Origin: Fibrobacteria bacterium
Lineage (GTDB): Bacteria; Fibrobacterota; Fibrobacteria; UBA11236
Direction: 5' to 3'
DNA length: 34,411 bases
Assembly: GCA_017881725.1 (NCBI GenBank)
Contig: JADGQO010000005.1
Coordinates: forward strand, 1 to 34,411
The first letter of the stretch is position 1; every line of letters starts with the position of its first letter. The notes below the pieces were generated by a model that saw only the letters and a list, made by a program, of their open reading frames with translations, was not told the origin of the DNA and searched no databases. Below are positions 16,535 to 23,230 of this stretch, in pieces. Both the position numbers and the translations under genes were made by a program.

Positions 16535-17059
16535 ATGGCCGGCGGCAGCTTCCAGAATGAAATCCCCCCAGCGCGCGTCAATATCAAGTTGGACATCGAC
16601 AAAGGCGGAGCCCAGAAAAAAGTTGAGCTTCCCTTCAAGATGCTGGTCTTGGGCGACTTTTCCCAGAAGGGCGATAGCACCCGCATCGTCGACAAGGAAA
16701 AGATCAACATCAACAAGGACAACTTCAATCAGGTCATGGAATCCATGGACCTGGGCCTCAACATGAGCGTCGAAAACAAAATCAATCCCGAAGGCGGCGA
16801 CCTGAAGGTTGATTTGAAGTTCAAGAACATGAAGTCCTTCGACCCGCTCGAGATCGTCAAACAAGTTCCGCAGCTGTCCAAATTGCTGGCCGCGCGCAAC
16901 CTGGTCAAGGATTTGAAATCCAACCTGATGGACAACAAGGAATTCCGCAAGAAGCTGGAAGCCATCATGCAGGATAAAGGCGCCATGGACAGCCTCGTCG
17001 CCGAACTCGATAAAATCGTGCCCATGGGCGAAGGCGCTGGCGACAAGCCGGCCCAGTAA
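16535..17059 (+). CDS. tssB: T6SS sheath small subunit TssB (VipA)
   Basis: TssB pairs with TssC to build the contractile sheath. The 174-residue product has the family motifs PPARVNIKLDI near the start, ELPFKMLVLGDFS, MDLGLNMSVENKI, VDLKFKNMKSFDP, and a C-terminal helical part, VPQLSKLLAARNLVKDLKSN and NKEFRKKLEAIM. A good AGGAG site precedes ATG 16535. tssC starts 29 bases after its stop, so the pair is translated together. Length and domain content are normal. Confidence 0.97.
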   Translation: MAGGSFQNEIPPARVNIKLDIDKGGAQKKVELPFKMLVLGDFSQKGDSTRIVDKEKININKDNFNQVMESMDLGLNMSVENKINPEGGDLKVDLKFKNMKSFDPLEIVKQVPQLSKLLAARNLVKDLKSNLMDNKEFRKKLEAIMQDKGAMDSLVAELDKIVPMGEGAGDKPAQ

Positions 17060-17088
17060 ACATCCAGGAAAGGCAATAAGGAGAACAC

Positions 17089-18582
17089 ATGGCAGAGGAA
17101 AAGAAATCCCTAGTCAACGAAATCCTGGAATTCATGGATATCAAAGCGGCGCCGGATAAACCCGTCGACATCTTGCAATTCCGCGAAGAATCAGACATCG
17201 CCGAAGTCGAGGCGAACAAGCGCATCACCGCGGCCTTGCGGGTCTTTATCGGCGCCATCGCCGAGGGCAACACCACGGTAGAGAAGATCGACAAGACCGT
17301 GCTCGATCAGCAAATCGCCGCCATTGATGAAAAAATCTCGGCCCAACTGGACGCGATCCTGCATCATCCCGATTTCCAGAAATTGGAATCGGCTTGGAAG
17401 GGCTTGAAGTTCCTGGTCGACCGGACGGATTTCCGTAAGAACATCAAAATCGAAGTGCTCGACGTGGCCAAGCAGGCCGTGCTCGAAGACTTCGAAGATT
17501 CCCCGGAAACCATCCAGACCGGTCTCTACAAGCATATCTACACCCAGGAATACGACACCCCCGGCGGCGAACCCGTCGGCGCCATCGTTTCCAATTATGA
17601 ATTCACTTCGAAGCCGCAGGACGTGAGCTTGTTGCAGAACATCTCCAAGATTTCCGCATCGGCGCATTGCCCTTTCATCGGCTCCGTCGGAGCGCAGTTC
17701 TTCAATCGCAAAAATGCGAGCGAATTGCCCGCCATCGAAGACCTGGCCAATTACATGGAACGCGCCGAATACCTGAAGTGGAAGGCCTTCCGTGAATCCG
17801 AAGATTCCCGCTACGTTGGTCTGGTCCTCCCCCGCTTCCTGCTCCGTCTTCCCTATGGCCCGGACACGGTTCCGGTCAAGGAATTCATCTACAAGGAAAA
17901 GGTCACGGGCGATCAGCACGACAAATATCTTTGGGGCAACGCGACGTTTGCCATGGCCGCCAACTTGTCCCGCGCCTTCGCGGAAAACGGCTGGTGCGTG
18001 GGCATTCGCGGACCGGAAGCCGGCGGCAAGGTCGAAGACTTGCCGATCCATCTCTATGACGTGGGTCGCGGCAACCAAATGAAGATTCCTACGGAAATCC
18101 TGATTCCCGAAACCCGGGAATTTGAATTTGCCAATCAGGGCTTCATCCCGCTGTCGTTCTATAAGAATCGCAACTATGCTTGCTTCTTTTCCGCCAACTC
18201 GACGCAAAAGCCGCAGCTGTATGACGACCCGAACGTTACGGCCAACAGCCGCATCAATTCCCGTCTGCCTTACATTTTCCTCAGCTCGCGCCTGGCCCAT
18301 TATTTGAAGGTCATTCAGCGTGAAAACATCGGTGCGACCAAGAACGCCTCGGTGCTTCAGGAAGAGTTGAATAACTGGCTCAAGAACTTGGTGACCGAGA
18401 TGAAGAATCCGAGCCCGGCCGTGGCCGCCCAACGTCCGTTGAGTGCCGCGCAGGTAACGGTCAGCGAAATCGCCGACAATCCCGGTTTCTATCGCGTCAG
18501 CATGGCCGTGAGCCCGCATTTCCAGGTCGAAGGCATCGACGTGAATCTGCAGCTCGTATCGCAAATGCCCAAAGGCAAATAA
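17089..18582 (+). CDS. tssC: T6SS sheath large subunit TssC (VipB)
   Basis: TssC is the large sheath subunit and carries the ClpV-accessible N-terminal helix in canonical systems. The 497-residue product is full length. Typical motifs include LESAWKGLKFLVDRTDFRKN, QTGLYKHIYTQEYDTPGGEP, VGAIVSNYEF, RFLLRLPYGPDT, YLWGNATFAMAANLSRAFAENGW, VGIRGPEAGG and FIPLSFYKNRNYACFFSANS, with GFYRVSMAVSPHFQVEGIDV at the end. A GGAG site precedes ATG 17089. The stop codon is inside the first of several hairpins that end at a terminator, separating tssC from hcp. Confidence 0.97.
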   Translation: MAEEKKSLVNEILEFMDIKAAPDKPVDILQFREESDIAEVEANKRITAALRVFIGAIAEGNTTVEKIDKTVLDQQIAAIDEKISAQLDAILHHPDFQKLESAWKGLKFLVDRTDFRKNIKIEVLDVAKQAVLEDFEDSPETIQTGLYKHIYTQEYDTPGGEPVGAIVSNYEFTSKPQDVSLLQNISKISASAHCPFIGSVGAQFFNRKNASELPAIEDLANYMERAEYLKWKAFRESEDSRYVGLVLPRFLLRLPYGPDTVPVKEFIYKEKVTGDQHDKYLWGNATFAMAANLSRAFAENGWCVGIRGPEAGGKVEDLPIHLYDVGRGNQMKIPTEILIPETREFEFANQGFIPLSFYKNRNYACFFSANSTQKPQLYDDPNVTANSRINSRLPYIFLSSRLAHYLKVIQRENIGATKNASVLQEELNNWLKNLVTEMKNPSPAVAAQRPLSAAQVTVSEIADNPGFYRVSMAVSPHFQVEGIDVNLQLVSQMPKGK

Positions 18583-18674
18583 CTCGGTTATTTGCCCCGG
18601 CAAACTAGCAAAGCGATTTGTCTCAGGATAATAGCCTAGCTATTTTTCAAGGCAAACCAGCGAGGCGATTTGCC
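18574..18674 (+). repeat. Tandem related stem-loops after tssC
   Basis: Three hairpins share GGCAAA/TTTGCC arms. H1 is GGCAAATAAC (18574-18583) with GTTATTTGCC (18587-18596), a 3-base loop and 10 perfect pairs, and it includes the tssC stop. H2 is GGCAAAC (18599-18605) with GATTTGTC ending at 18622, paired through a wobble. H4 is GGCAAACC (18651-18658) with GATTTGCC (18667-18674). An unrelated hairpin, AATAGC/GCTATT (18630-18644), sits between. H2 and H4 also match as direct repeats 52 bases apart (AGC-A/G-A/G-GCGATTTG). They probably protect the 3' end of the long tssK-C message, but a mobile REP-like origin is possible. Confidence 0.75.
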
Positions 18675-18730
18675 ACGGAATGTTCCCCGGAAACGGGAAG
18701 CACTTTGCGACGTGTTCTCTTGAATTGTGA

Positions 18731-18757
18731 AGCGGAGGCTCAACCTCCGCTTTTTTT
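18731..18757 (+). terminator. Strong Rho-independent terminator after tssC
   Basis: AGCGGAGG (18731-18738), loop CTCAA and CCTCCGCT (18744-18751) form a perfect 8-base stem followed by seven T residues. It ends the tssK-L-M-A-B-C unit, so hcp must have its own promoter or rely on readthrough. Confidence 0.93.
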
Positions 18758-18782
18758 GTCTCCGAATATTTTTCCCAGCGCT

Positions 18783-18941
18783 TTAAGCATCATCCAGAAT
18801 CTTCCAGGCTCTCCGAATGGCACGCCTGAAGTAGGGATCATTCGTCACACCCACCGCCGGGATGTGACCGGGGTCACAGACATCCTGTTTCCAAAGGATT
18901 AATTTATAAGCGTATGAATCGGAAGTGCTATATTTCTGCAT
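18783..18941 (-). CDS. Possible small protein or gene remnant
   Basis: A minus-strand frame of 52 residues from ATG 18941 has protein-like content, especially its end (GVTNDPYFRRAIRRAWKILDDA split over two helical turns) and LILWKQDVCDPGHIP. It stops 26 bases before the terminator at 18731-18757, which could serve it on the opposite strand. Against it: no good ribosome site, no recognised family, and it covers the putative hcp regulatory region. It could be the 3' end of a decayed gene or chance. Confidence 0.22.
   Translation of the reverse strand: MQKYSTSDSYAYKLILWKQDVCDPGHIPAVGVTNDPYFRRAIRRAWKILDDA
18863..18878 (+). promoter_or_regulatory. CRP/FNR-family-type palindrome upstream of hcp
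   Basis: TGTGACC-GG-GGTCACA is a perfect 7-base-arm palindrome and fits the CRP consensus TGTGA-N6-TCACA exactly. Its centre (18870.5) is about 70 bases before the start predicted from the TATATT at 18929-18934, which is a typical class-I activator distance. The regulator itself is not in the window. Confidence 0.5.
18929..18934 (+). promoter_or_regulatory. Candidate hcp -10 box
   Basis: TATATT lies 45 bases before the hcp ATG in an AT-rich stretch. No good -35 box is at the right distance, which is in keeping with dependence on an activator at the 18863-18878 palindrome. Inference only. Confidence 0.35.
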
Positions 18942-18978
18942 ACCGGAATTTCTCTCACTCATAAATAGGAGTAGTACA

Positions 18979-19470
18979 ATGGCGTTGAATGCATATCTCA
19001 AGCTGAAGGGACAGAAGCAAGGCGAGATCAAAGGCTCGGTGACACAAAAGGGACGCGAAGGGAAAATCGCAGTGATCGCCGTGTCGCACGAGATCATCTC
19101 CCCGCGTGACGCAGCCTCCGGCCTGCCCACCGGCAAGCGCATGCACAAACCCTTCATCATCACCAAGGAGTTGGACAAGTCCTCCCCTCTATTGTATAAC
19201 GTCCTGGTGAACAACGAAAACCTGACCGAATGGGATTTGCAGTTTTTCCAACCCTCCGCCACGGGAACGGAAAAGCAACATTACACCGTGAAACTGACCA
19301 ACGCCAACATCGCCTCCATCGATTTCCGGATGTCCAATAACAAACATCCGGACTTGATGAAGTTCGCCGAATACGAAGAAGTGGCTTTCACCTACCAGAA
19401 AATCGAGTGGACCTGGAACGAAGGCGGAATCACCGCCATGGACGACTGGGAAGCTCCTCTGCACGGCTAA
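18979..19470 (+). CDS. hcp: T6SS tube protein Hcp (TssD)
   Basis: Hcp hexamers stack to make the inner tube that is expelled by sheath contraction and carries effectors. The 163-residue product starts MALNAYLKLKGQKQGEIKGS, with IAVIAVSHEIISPRDAASGL, PTGKRMHKPFIITKELDKSS and a C-terminal part (EEVAFTYQKIEWTW), all standard Hcp1-type features. The frame is open from 18925, but ATG 18979 has an AGGAG site at 18967-18971 and fits the family. It stands alone, with a terminator on each side, a palindrome upstream and two hairpins downstream. This fits separate, high expression of the tube protein. No effector is fused to it. Confidence 0.97.
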   Translation: MALNAYLKLKGQKQGEIKGSVTQKGREGKIAVIAVSHEIISPRDAASGLPTGKRMHKPFIITKELDKSSPLLYNVLVNNENLTEWDLQFFQPSATGTEKQHYTVKLTNANIASIDFRMSNNKHPDLMKFAEYEEVAFTYQKIEWTWNEGGITAMDDWEAPLHG

Positions 19471-19484
19471 TCAAGGCCAAGGCG

Positions 19485-19517
19485 CTTCATGGGAGATCCG
19501 ACAGGAATCCCGTGAAG
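19485..19517 (+). other. Hairpin after hcp
   Basis: CTTCATGGGA (19485-19494) pairs with TCCCGTGAAG (19508-19517) over 10 bases with one G-U pair and a 13-base loop. It has no T run and sits just before the true terminator, so it probably stabilises the hcp 3' end. Confidence 0.6.
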
Positions 19518-19529
19518 TATGTTGAATTC

Positions 19530-19567
19530 AGGGCTGGAAGGGTGGAACCCTCCGGCCCTTGCTTTTT
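19530..19567 (+). terminator. Rho-independent terminator after hcp
   Basis: AGGGCTGGAAGGG pairs with CCCTCCGGCCCT (one wobble, one bulge) across a TGGAA loop, followed by TGCTTTTTAT. It separates hcp from tssE, which begins 40 bases downstream. Confidence 0.85.
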
Positions 19568-19606
19568 ATAGGCTAACTAAGCCTCCAATTTTCGTACCTT
19601 TAGGCC

Positions 19607-20050
19607 ATGGCGGACATACGCTCCCATCTTTCCGAAAGCCTTTTCGAAAAGCTGGCGGATCAATACGCGGATGGAACTCCCATCAGCGCCGTTCCGCAGT
19701 CATTCCGCCGCGCCAAGAGTATCGCCGACCATTTGTGGCGCATGTATAATACGCGGCAGGGCTCCATTCCGCAACTGCCCGATTACGGTTTGCCTGACAT
19801 CACGGAAATTTATCGCAAACTCCCCGCGAGCCTGAAAGATTTGGAACAAACCATTTTGAATCTGACCAACAAATACGAACCACGCCTGGAACGGGTCCGA
19901 ATCCGACCGATGTCGACCACGCCTTTGGAGTTCAAACTGAGCTTTGAACTCAGCGCGACGGTGAAAGGTGGGGAAAGGATTTCCTTTCAAACCAATTTCA
20001 CCAGCACGGGTGAAACCCAGGTTCAGCCCTTGAAGTCCCGTGCCGTTTAG
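19607..20050 (+). CDS. tssE: T6SS baseplate wedge protein TssE (gp25-like)
   Basis: TssE is the lysozyme-like gp25 homologue that links the baseplate wedge to the sheath. The 147-residue product contains RAKSIADHLWRMYNTRQGSI, LPDYGLPDI, LEQTILNLTNKYEPRLERV and the C-terminal beta part TPLEFKLSFELSA. The E-P-R-L motif after a YxP/NKYEP helix is the conserved core of the GPW/gp25 family. Ribosome binding at ATG 19607 is weak (CCTTTAGGCC). It heads the tssE-F-G unit after the hcp terminator; a promoter must lie in the 40-base gap, or readthrough from hcp supplies it. Confidence 0.93.
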   Translation: MADIRSHLSESLFEKLADQYADGTPISAVPQSFRRAKSIADHLWRMYNTRQGSIPQLPDYGLPDITEIYRKLPASLKDLEQTILNLTNKYEPRLERVRIRPMSTTPLEFKLSFELSATVKGGERISFQTNFTSTGETQVQPLKSRAV

Positions 20051-20117
20051 CGTCCTGAAAAACTTTGGCGGCCGCGAACTCCGGCGCACCAAGACCAAAC
20101 TCCGATAGGGAGCCGAA

Positions 20118-21869
20118 ATGTCCGACTTCGAAAAGTTTTACGACGAAGAAATGCGGTACCTGGCCGAAGGCGGACAGGAATTCGCCGAGGCTTTTCCGGA
20201 ACGCGCGCGTTACCTCAACATCACCACGGTTGAGGACCGCGATCCGTACGTGGAACGCCTGTTTGAAGGGTTCGCGTTCTTGTCCGGCCGCATCCGCCAG
20301 AAACTCGAGGACGATTTTCCCGAGTTCAGCCAAAACCTCATGGAAATGGTGGACCCGGCTTTTCTGCGCTGCATTCCGTCGTTGGCCATGCTGCAAATCA
20401 CCTTCCGGGAAAATATGCTGCCGAAGCCCCATCTCATTCCGCGCGGCACGCAGTTTTTGTCCAACCCAGTCGGTTCCGATCTTTCGATTTGCAGGTTCCA
20501 AAGCACGCAGGATGTAACGGTTTATCCATTCAACCTGACGAGCGCGGAAACACAACATCACACTGTCCTTGGCGAAGGAATCAAACTCAGCTTTCAAATG
20601 GACAAGGGCGCGGAAATTCCGCAGCTGATGATTCCGGAATTGCCGATTTATCTGCATGGCGAACGCTCGCTGGGATATTTTCTCCATCACTTCATGACCG
20701 ACAAGATTTCTAAGGTGATTTTGGAGGGCGAAGGCTTTTCGGAAACCTTAGGCGGTCAGGAATTAGTTACTCCCGGAGGCTTCGAGGAAAACGAATGCCT
20801 TCTGCCCCAACTGGACAACTCCTTTGAAGGCAGCCGTTTCCTTCAGGAGTTTTTCGCCTTTGAAGAAAAATTCCGCTTCGTAAAAGTCAAGGGATTGAAC
20901 CGTGTCAAATCGATGCCGGATCCCAGCCGGTTTTCCGTAAGCTTTTTTTTCAAGGAAGCCATACCGGACGGCAAGCGGGTTAAATCGGAAAACTTCCGTT
21001 TGTTCACGACGCCCGTGGTGAACCTATTCCAAACCCAGAGTGAGCCGATCGCCCTCAACCACAAGCATTTCGAATATCCGATCTACGCGGATTCGAAGCG
21101 CCGCATGGAGATTTATGAGGTGCAATCGGTCATTGGCGTCGACAAGAACACCGGCGCCCAGAGGCCGTTCTTCAAGTTTAATGAATTCCGGCACCAATTA
21201 TTGGCCAAAGGGGCGGACTCGGATGGTTCACATTGGCAGGCACGCCAGGAAATGCAGGGCAAGAACCGCTTCCAAACCTATATCGCGGTCGGCTCGTACA
21301 AGCCCGTGGAGCAGCTATCCGAGGAGTTCCTGTCCATCACTATTTTGGCGACCAACGGTCCCGTCCCGCGCGAGGAAATCCTGGAAAAGGGCATCGTCAA
21401 TCCGCATTCCAGCTTTCCGACCTTCTGTGAGTTTTCGAACTTCACGCGGCCCACAGTTCCGGTTTACCCTCCCAAATCCGACCATTATTTATGGTATGTA
21501 TTCTCCCACATGAACATGAACTACCGTTCCTTGTGCCAGAAGGGGAACTTGAAGGAGGTTCTATTCCTTTACGATTGGACGCATAGCGCGATAAACCGTA
21601 AAATGATCGATGGCGTTTCCGGCGCCACGGCCCAAAAGCGGAATTTCCTGTTGGACGGGCAATTGGTGTCCGGCGCGGAAATCACGGTGGAAATCCGCGA
21701 CGGCGCGTTCGCCGAACCCGGTGAACTGCATATTTTCGGCCGCGTGTTACTGGAATTTTTCACCCAATACGCGTCCATCAACCACCTCATATCCTTGAAA
21801 GTCCAAATGCAGCCCTCCGGTAAGGGCTTCACCTTGGCGCCGCGGGAAGGCCGATGCCACTTGATTTGA
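20118..21869 (+). CDS. tssF: T6SS baseplate wedge protein TssF
   Basis: TssF forms the baseplate wedge with TssG. The 583-residue product begins with the family signature FEKFYDEEMRYLAEGGQEFA and FPERARYLNI, then DPYVERLFEGFAFLSGRI, LEDDFPEF and MVDPAFLRCIPSLAMLQI. It ends with GELHIFGRVLLEFFTQYASIN and APREG. Length is typical. AGGGAG precedes ATG 20118. It overlaps tssG by 16 bases, indicating tight co-translation, as expected for a fixed TssF-TssG complex. Confidence 0.96.
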   Translation: MSDFEKFYDEEMRYLAEGGQEFAEAFPERARYLNITTVEDRDPYVERLFEGFAFLSGRIRQKLEDDFPEFSQNLMEMVDPAFLRCIPSLAMLQITFRENMLPKPHLIPRGTQFLSNPVGSDLSICRFQSTQDVTVYPFNLTSAETQHHTVLGEGIKLSFQMDKGAEIPQLMIPELPIYLHGERSLGYFLHHFMTDKISKVILEGEGFSETLGGQELVTPGGFEENECLLPQLDNSFEGSRFLQEFFAFEEKFRFVKVKGLNRVKSMPDPSRFSVSFFFKEAIPDGKRVKSENFRLFTTPVVNLFQTQSEPIALNHKHFEYPIYADSKRRMEIYEVQSVIGVDKNTGAQRPFFKFNEFRHQLLAKGADSDGSHWQARQEMQGKNRFQTYIAVGSYKPVEQLSEEFLSITILATNGPVPREEILEKGIVNPHSSFPTFCEFSNFTRPTVPVYPPKSDHYLWYVFSHMNMNYRSLCQKGNLKEVLFLYDWTHSAINRKMIDGVSGATAQKRNFLLDGQLVSGAEITVEIRDGAFAEPGELHIFGRVLLEFFTQYASINHLISLKVQMQPSGKGFTLAPREGRCHLI

Positions 21870-23110
21870 ACCGGCTCTTCCTCAAGGAAGGGAACGAGCT
21901 GAATTTTTTCCAAGCGGTTTATCTGTTGGAAAAACTGTACCTTGCCAACGGCCGCATTGGTACGGGCGACGACATGAAATCCGAGCCGGTGCGCTTCGAG
22001 ACCATGAACAGCCTGGGATTTCCGCCGGGAGAATTATCCGGCGTGCTGCCGCCGCAGTCCTTCCGTAGCCAGGCCGAGGAATTGGAAAACCCGCTCCATA
22101 AGGAAAGCAACGCGCCTCCCGCCGAAAAAATGCCCCCGCTTAAGGAGTTAGTCCAACTCGGCGATGGTCCACTGCGCATGGTTCTCACCTTCATGGGACT
22201 TTACGGGGTATCATCGCCGTTACCCTCCTATTTCGTTGATCCCATCACGCTGAAAAAAATCGAATACTTCGAATTGAAGAAGTTCCTCGACATATTTTCC
22301 CATCGCTTGTATTCGCTTTTTTACAGGTCCTGGAAAAAATACCGGCATCAAGTCCAATTCAATCCGAACGGACCCGATGATTACACCCTGCGTCTATTGG
22401 CATTGACGGGCCAATGGCCGCGCCGAAAAACCAAGGCTGATGCGCTCGCCGGAGCAACCGGCACGGGAGCAATTCCGCGCGCACCGGGATCGGTCAACGA
22501 TGGGAATGGGACCCAATTCGGTCAGCTCGCTTCAACGGCCGGCAATGCAACATCATTCGGATTGGGCGGGTCACCGGCTGGCCTCGCGGGCTTCGACCTG
22601 CGGCGAATCCCCTACGCCCGATTTCTGGGCAACCGGGTCCGCTCCGCCAAAGGGTTGCAACAATTGCTCCGCGGCTATTTCGGATTTCCGAAGGTGCGTA
22701 TCGTGCAGTTCGAATCGGCCTGGGTGGACATCCCGGTGCCAACGCGCTTGGGCGAAGGCCTGGTCGCCTTGGGCGTTTCCACCCGACTGGGGGAACGCAT
22801 GCAGGACAGGTTATCGCGCTTTACGGTGGAAATCGGACCCATGCCCTGCGCGCTTTTCAACAGCTTCCTTCCCTTGCCCGACAGGCATCGAAATGACAAG
22901 GGTCCTACGCCGGATCCGGCCAGTGAATTACTTCAGGCGGTCCGTAACCTGGTGGAAGCCTACCTTCGCGATCCTCTGGACTATCAAATCAAAGTCATCC
23001 TGGAGCCTGATCCCGCGCATGCGCCGGTCCTGGGTTCCGCCGACGCCCGCATGGGCATGGGGGTATGGCTAGGCGCGGAGCCGAAAGGCGAAATCGCCTG
23101 TCGGCTGTGA
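21854..23110 (+). CDS. tssG: T6SS baseplate wedge protein TssG
   Basis: TssG partners TssF in the wedge. The 418-residue product has the N-terminal NFFQAVYLLEKL, VRFETMNSLGFPPGEL and MVLTFMGLYGVSSPLPSYF, followed by FFDIFSHRL-like FLDIFSHRLYSLFYRSWKKY, then RSAKGLQQLLRGYFGFPKVRI and LGERMQDRLSRFTVEIGPM. It is longer than the common 330-350 residues, mainly because of a Gly/Ala/Ser/Thr-rich insert at about residues 195-245 between LALTGQWPRR and FDLRRIPYARFL. The start overlaps tssF. No T6SS gene follows; a sugar ABC system begins after a promoter-like gap. Confidence 0.95.
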   Translation: MPLDLNRLFLKEGNELNFFQAVYLLEKLYLANGRIGTGDDMKSEPVRFETMNSLGFPPGELSGVLPPQSFRSQAEELENPLHKESNAPPAEKMPPLKELVQLGDGPLRMVLTFMGLYGVSSPLPSYFVDPITLKKIEYFELKKFLDIFSHRLYSLFYRSWKKYRHQVQFNPNGPDDYTLRLLALTGQWPRRKTKADALAGATGTGAIPRAPGSVNDGNGTQFGQLASTAGNATSFGLGGSPAGLAGFDLRRIPYARFLGNRVRSAKGLQQLLRGYFGFPKVRIVQFESAWVDIPVPTRLGEGLVALGVSTRLGERMQDRLSRFTVEIGPMPCALFNSFLPLPDRHRNDKGPTPDPASELLQAVRNLVEAYLRDPLDYQIKVILEPDPAHAPVLGSADARMGMGVWLGAEPKGEIACRL

Positions 23111-23162
23111 GATCGACTCTCAATTTTTTCCGACGATTGGCAAAAGGCGTGATTGGCAATAG

Positions 23163-23191
23163 TTGATATTTGTGAGTCGACCCGGTATGGT
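23163..23191 (+). promoter_or_regulatory. Candidate promoter of the ABC importer operon
   Basis: TTGATA (23163-23168) and TATGGT (23186-23191) are 17 bases apart, 40 bases before the binding-protein ATG. A second possible -10, TATATT (23194-23199), overlaps downstream. No terminator was found between tssG and this site. Confidence 0.5.
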
Positions 23192-23230
23192 AGTATATTA
23201 CTGTCGCTGAAAGCACAGGAGGCTCTTGTC

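Noticed and set aside
17191..18603. Long minus-strand open frame of 470 codons antisense to tssC
   Set aside because: It mirrors tssC almost exactly, has a composition biased toward His/Arg/Gly/Val as expected of an antisense of a high-GC gene, and matches no family.
18816..18832. TGGCAC element upstream of hcp as a sigma-54 promoter
   Set aside because: The required GC/TTGC element at the -12 position is missing, so the match is only half a site.
18618..18902. Plus-strand frame of 94 codons between tssC and hcp
   Set aside because: It runs through the hairpins and the strong terminator and has no ribosome site or protein-like pattern.
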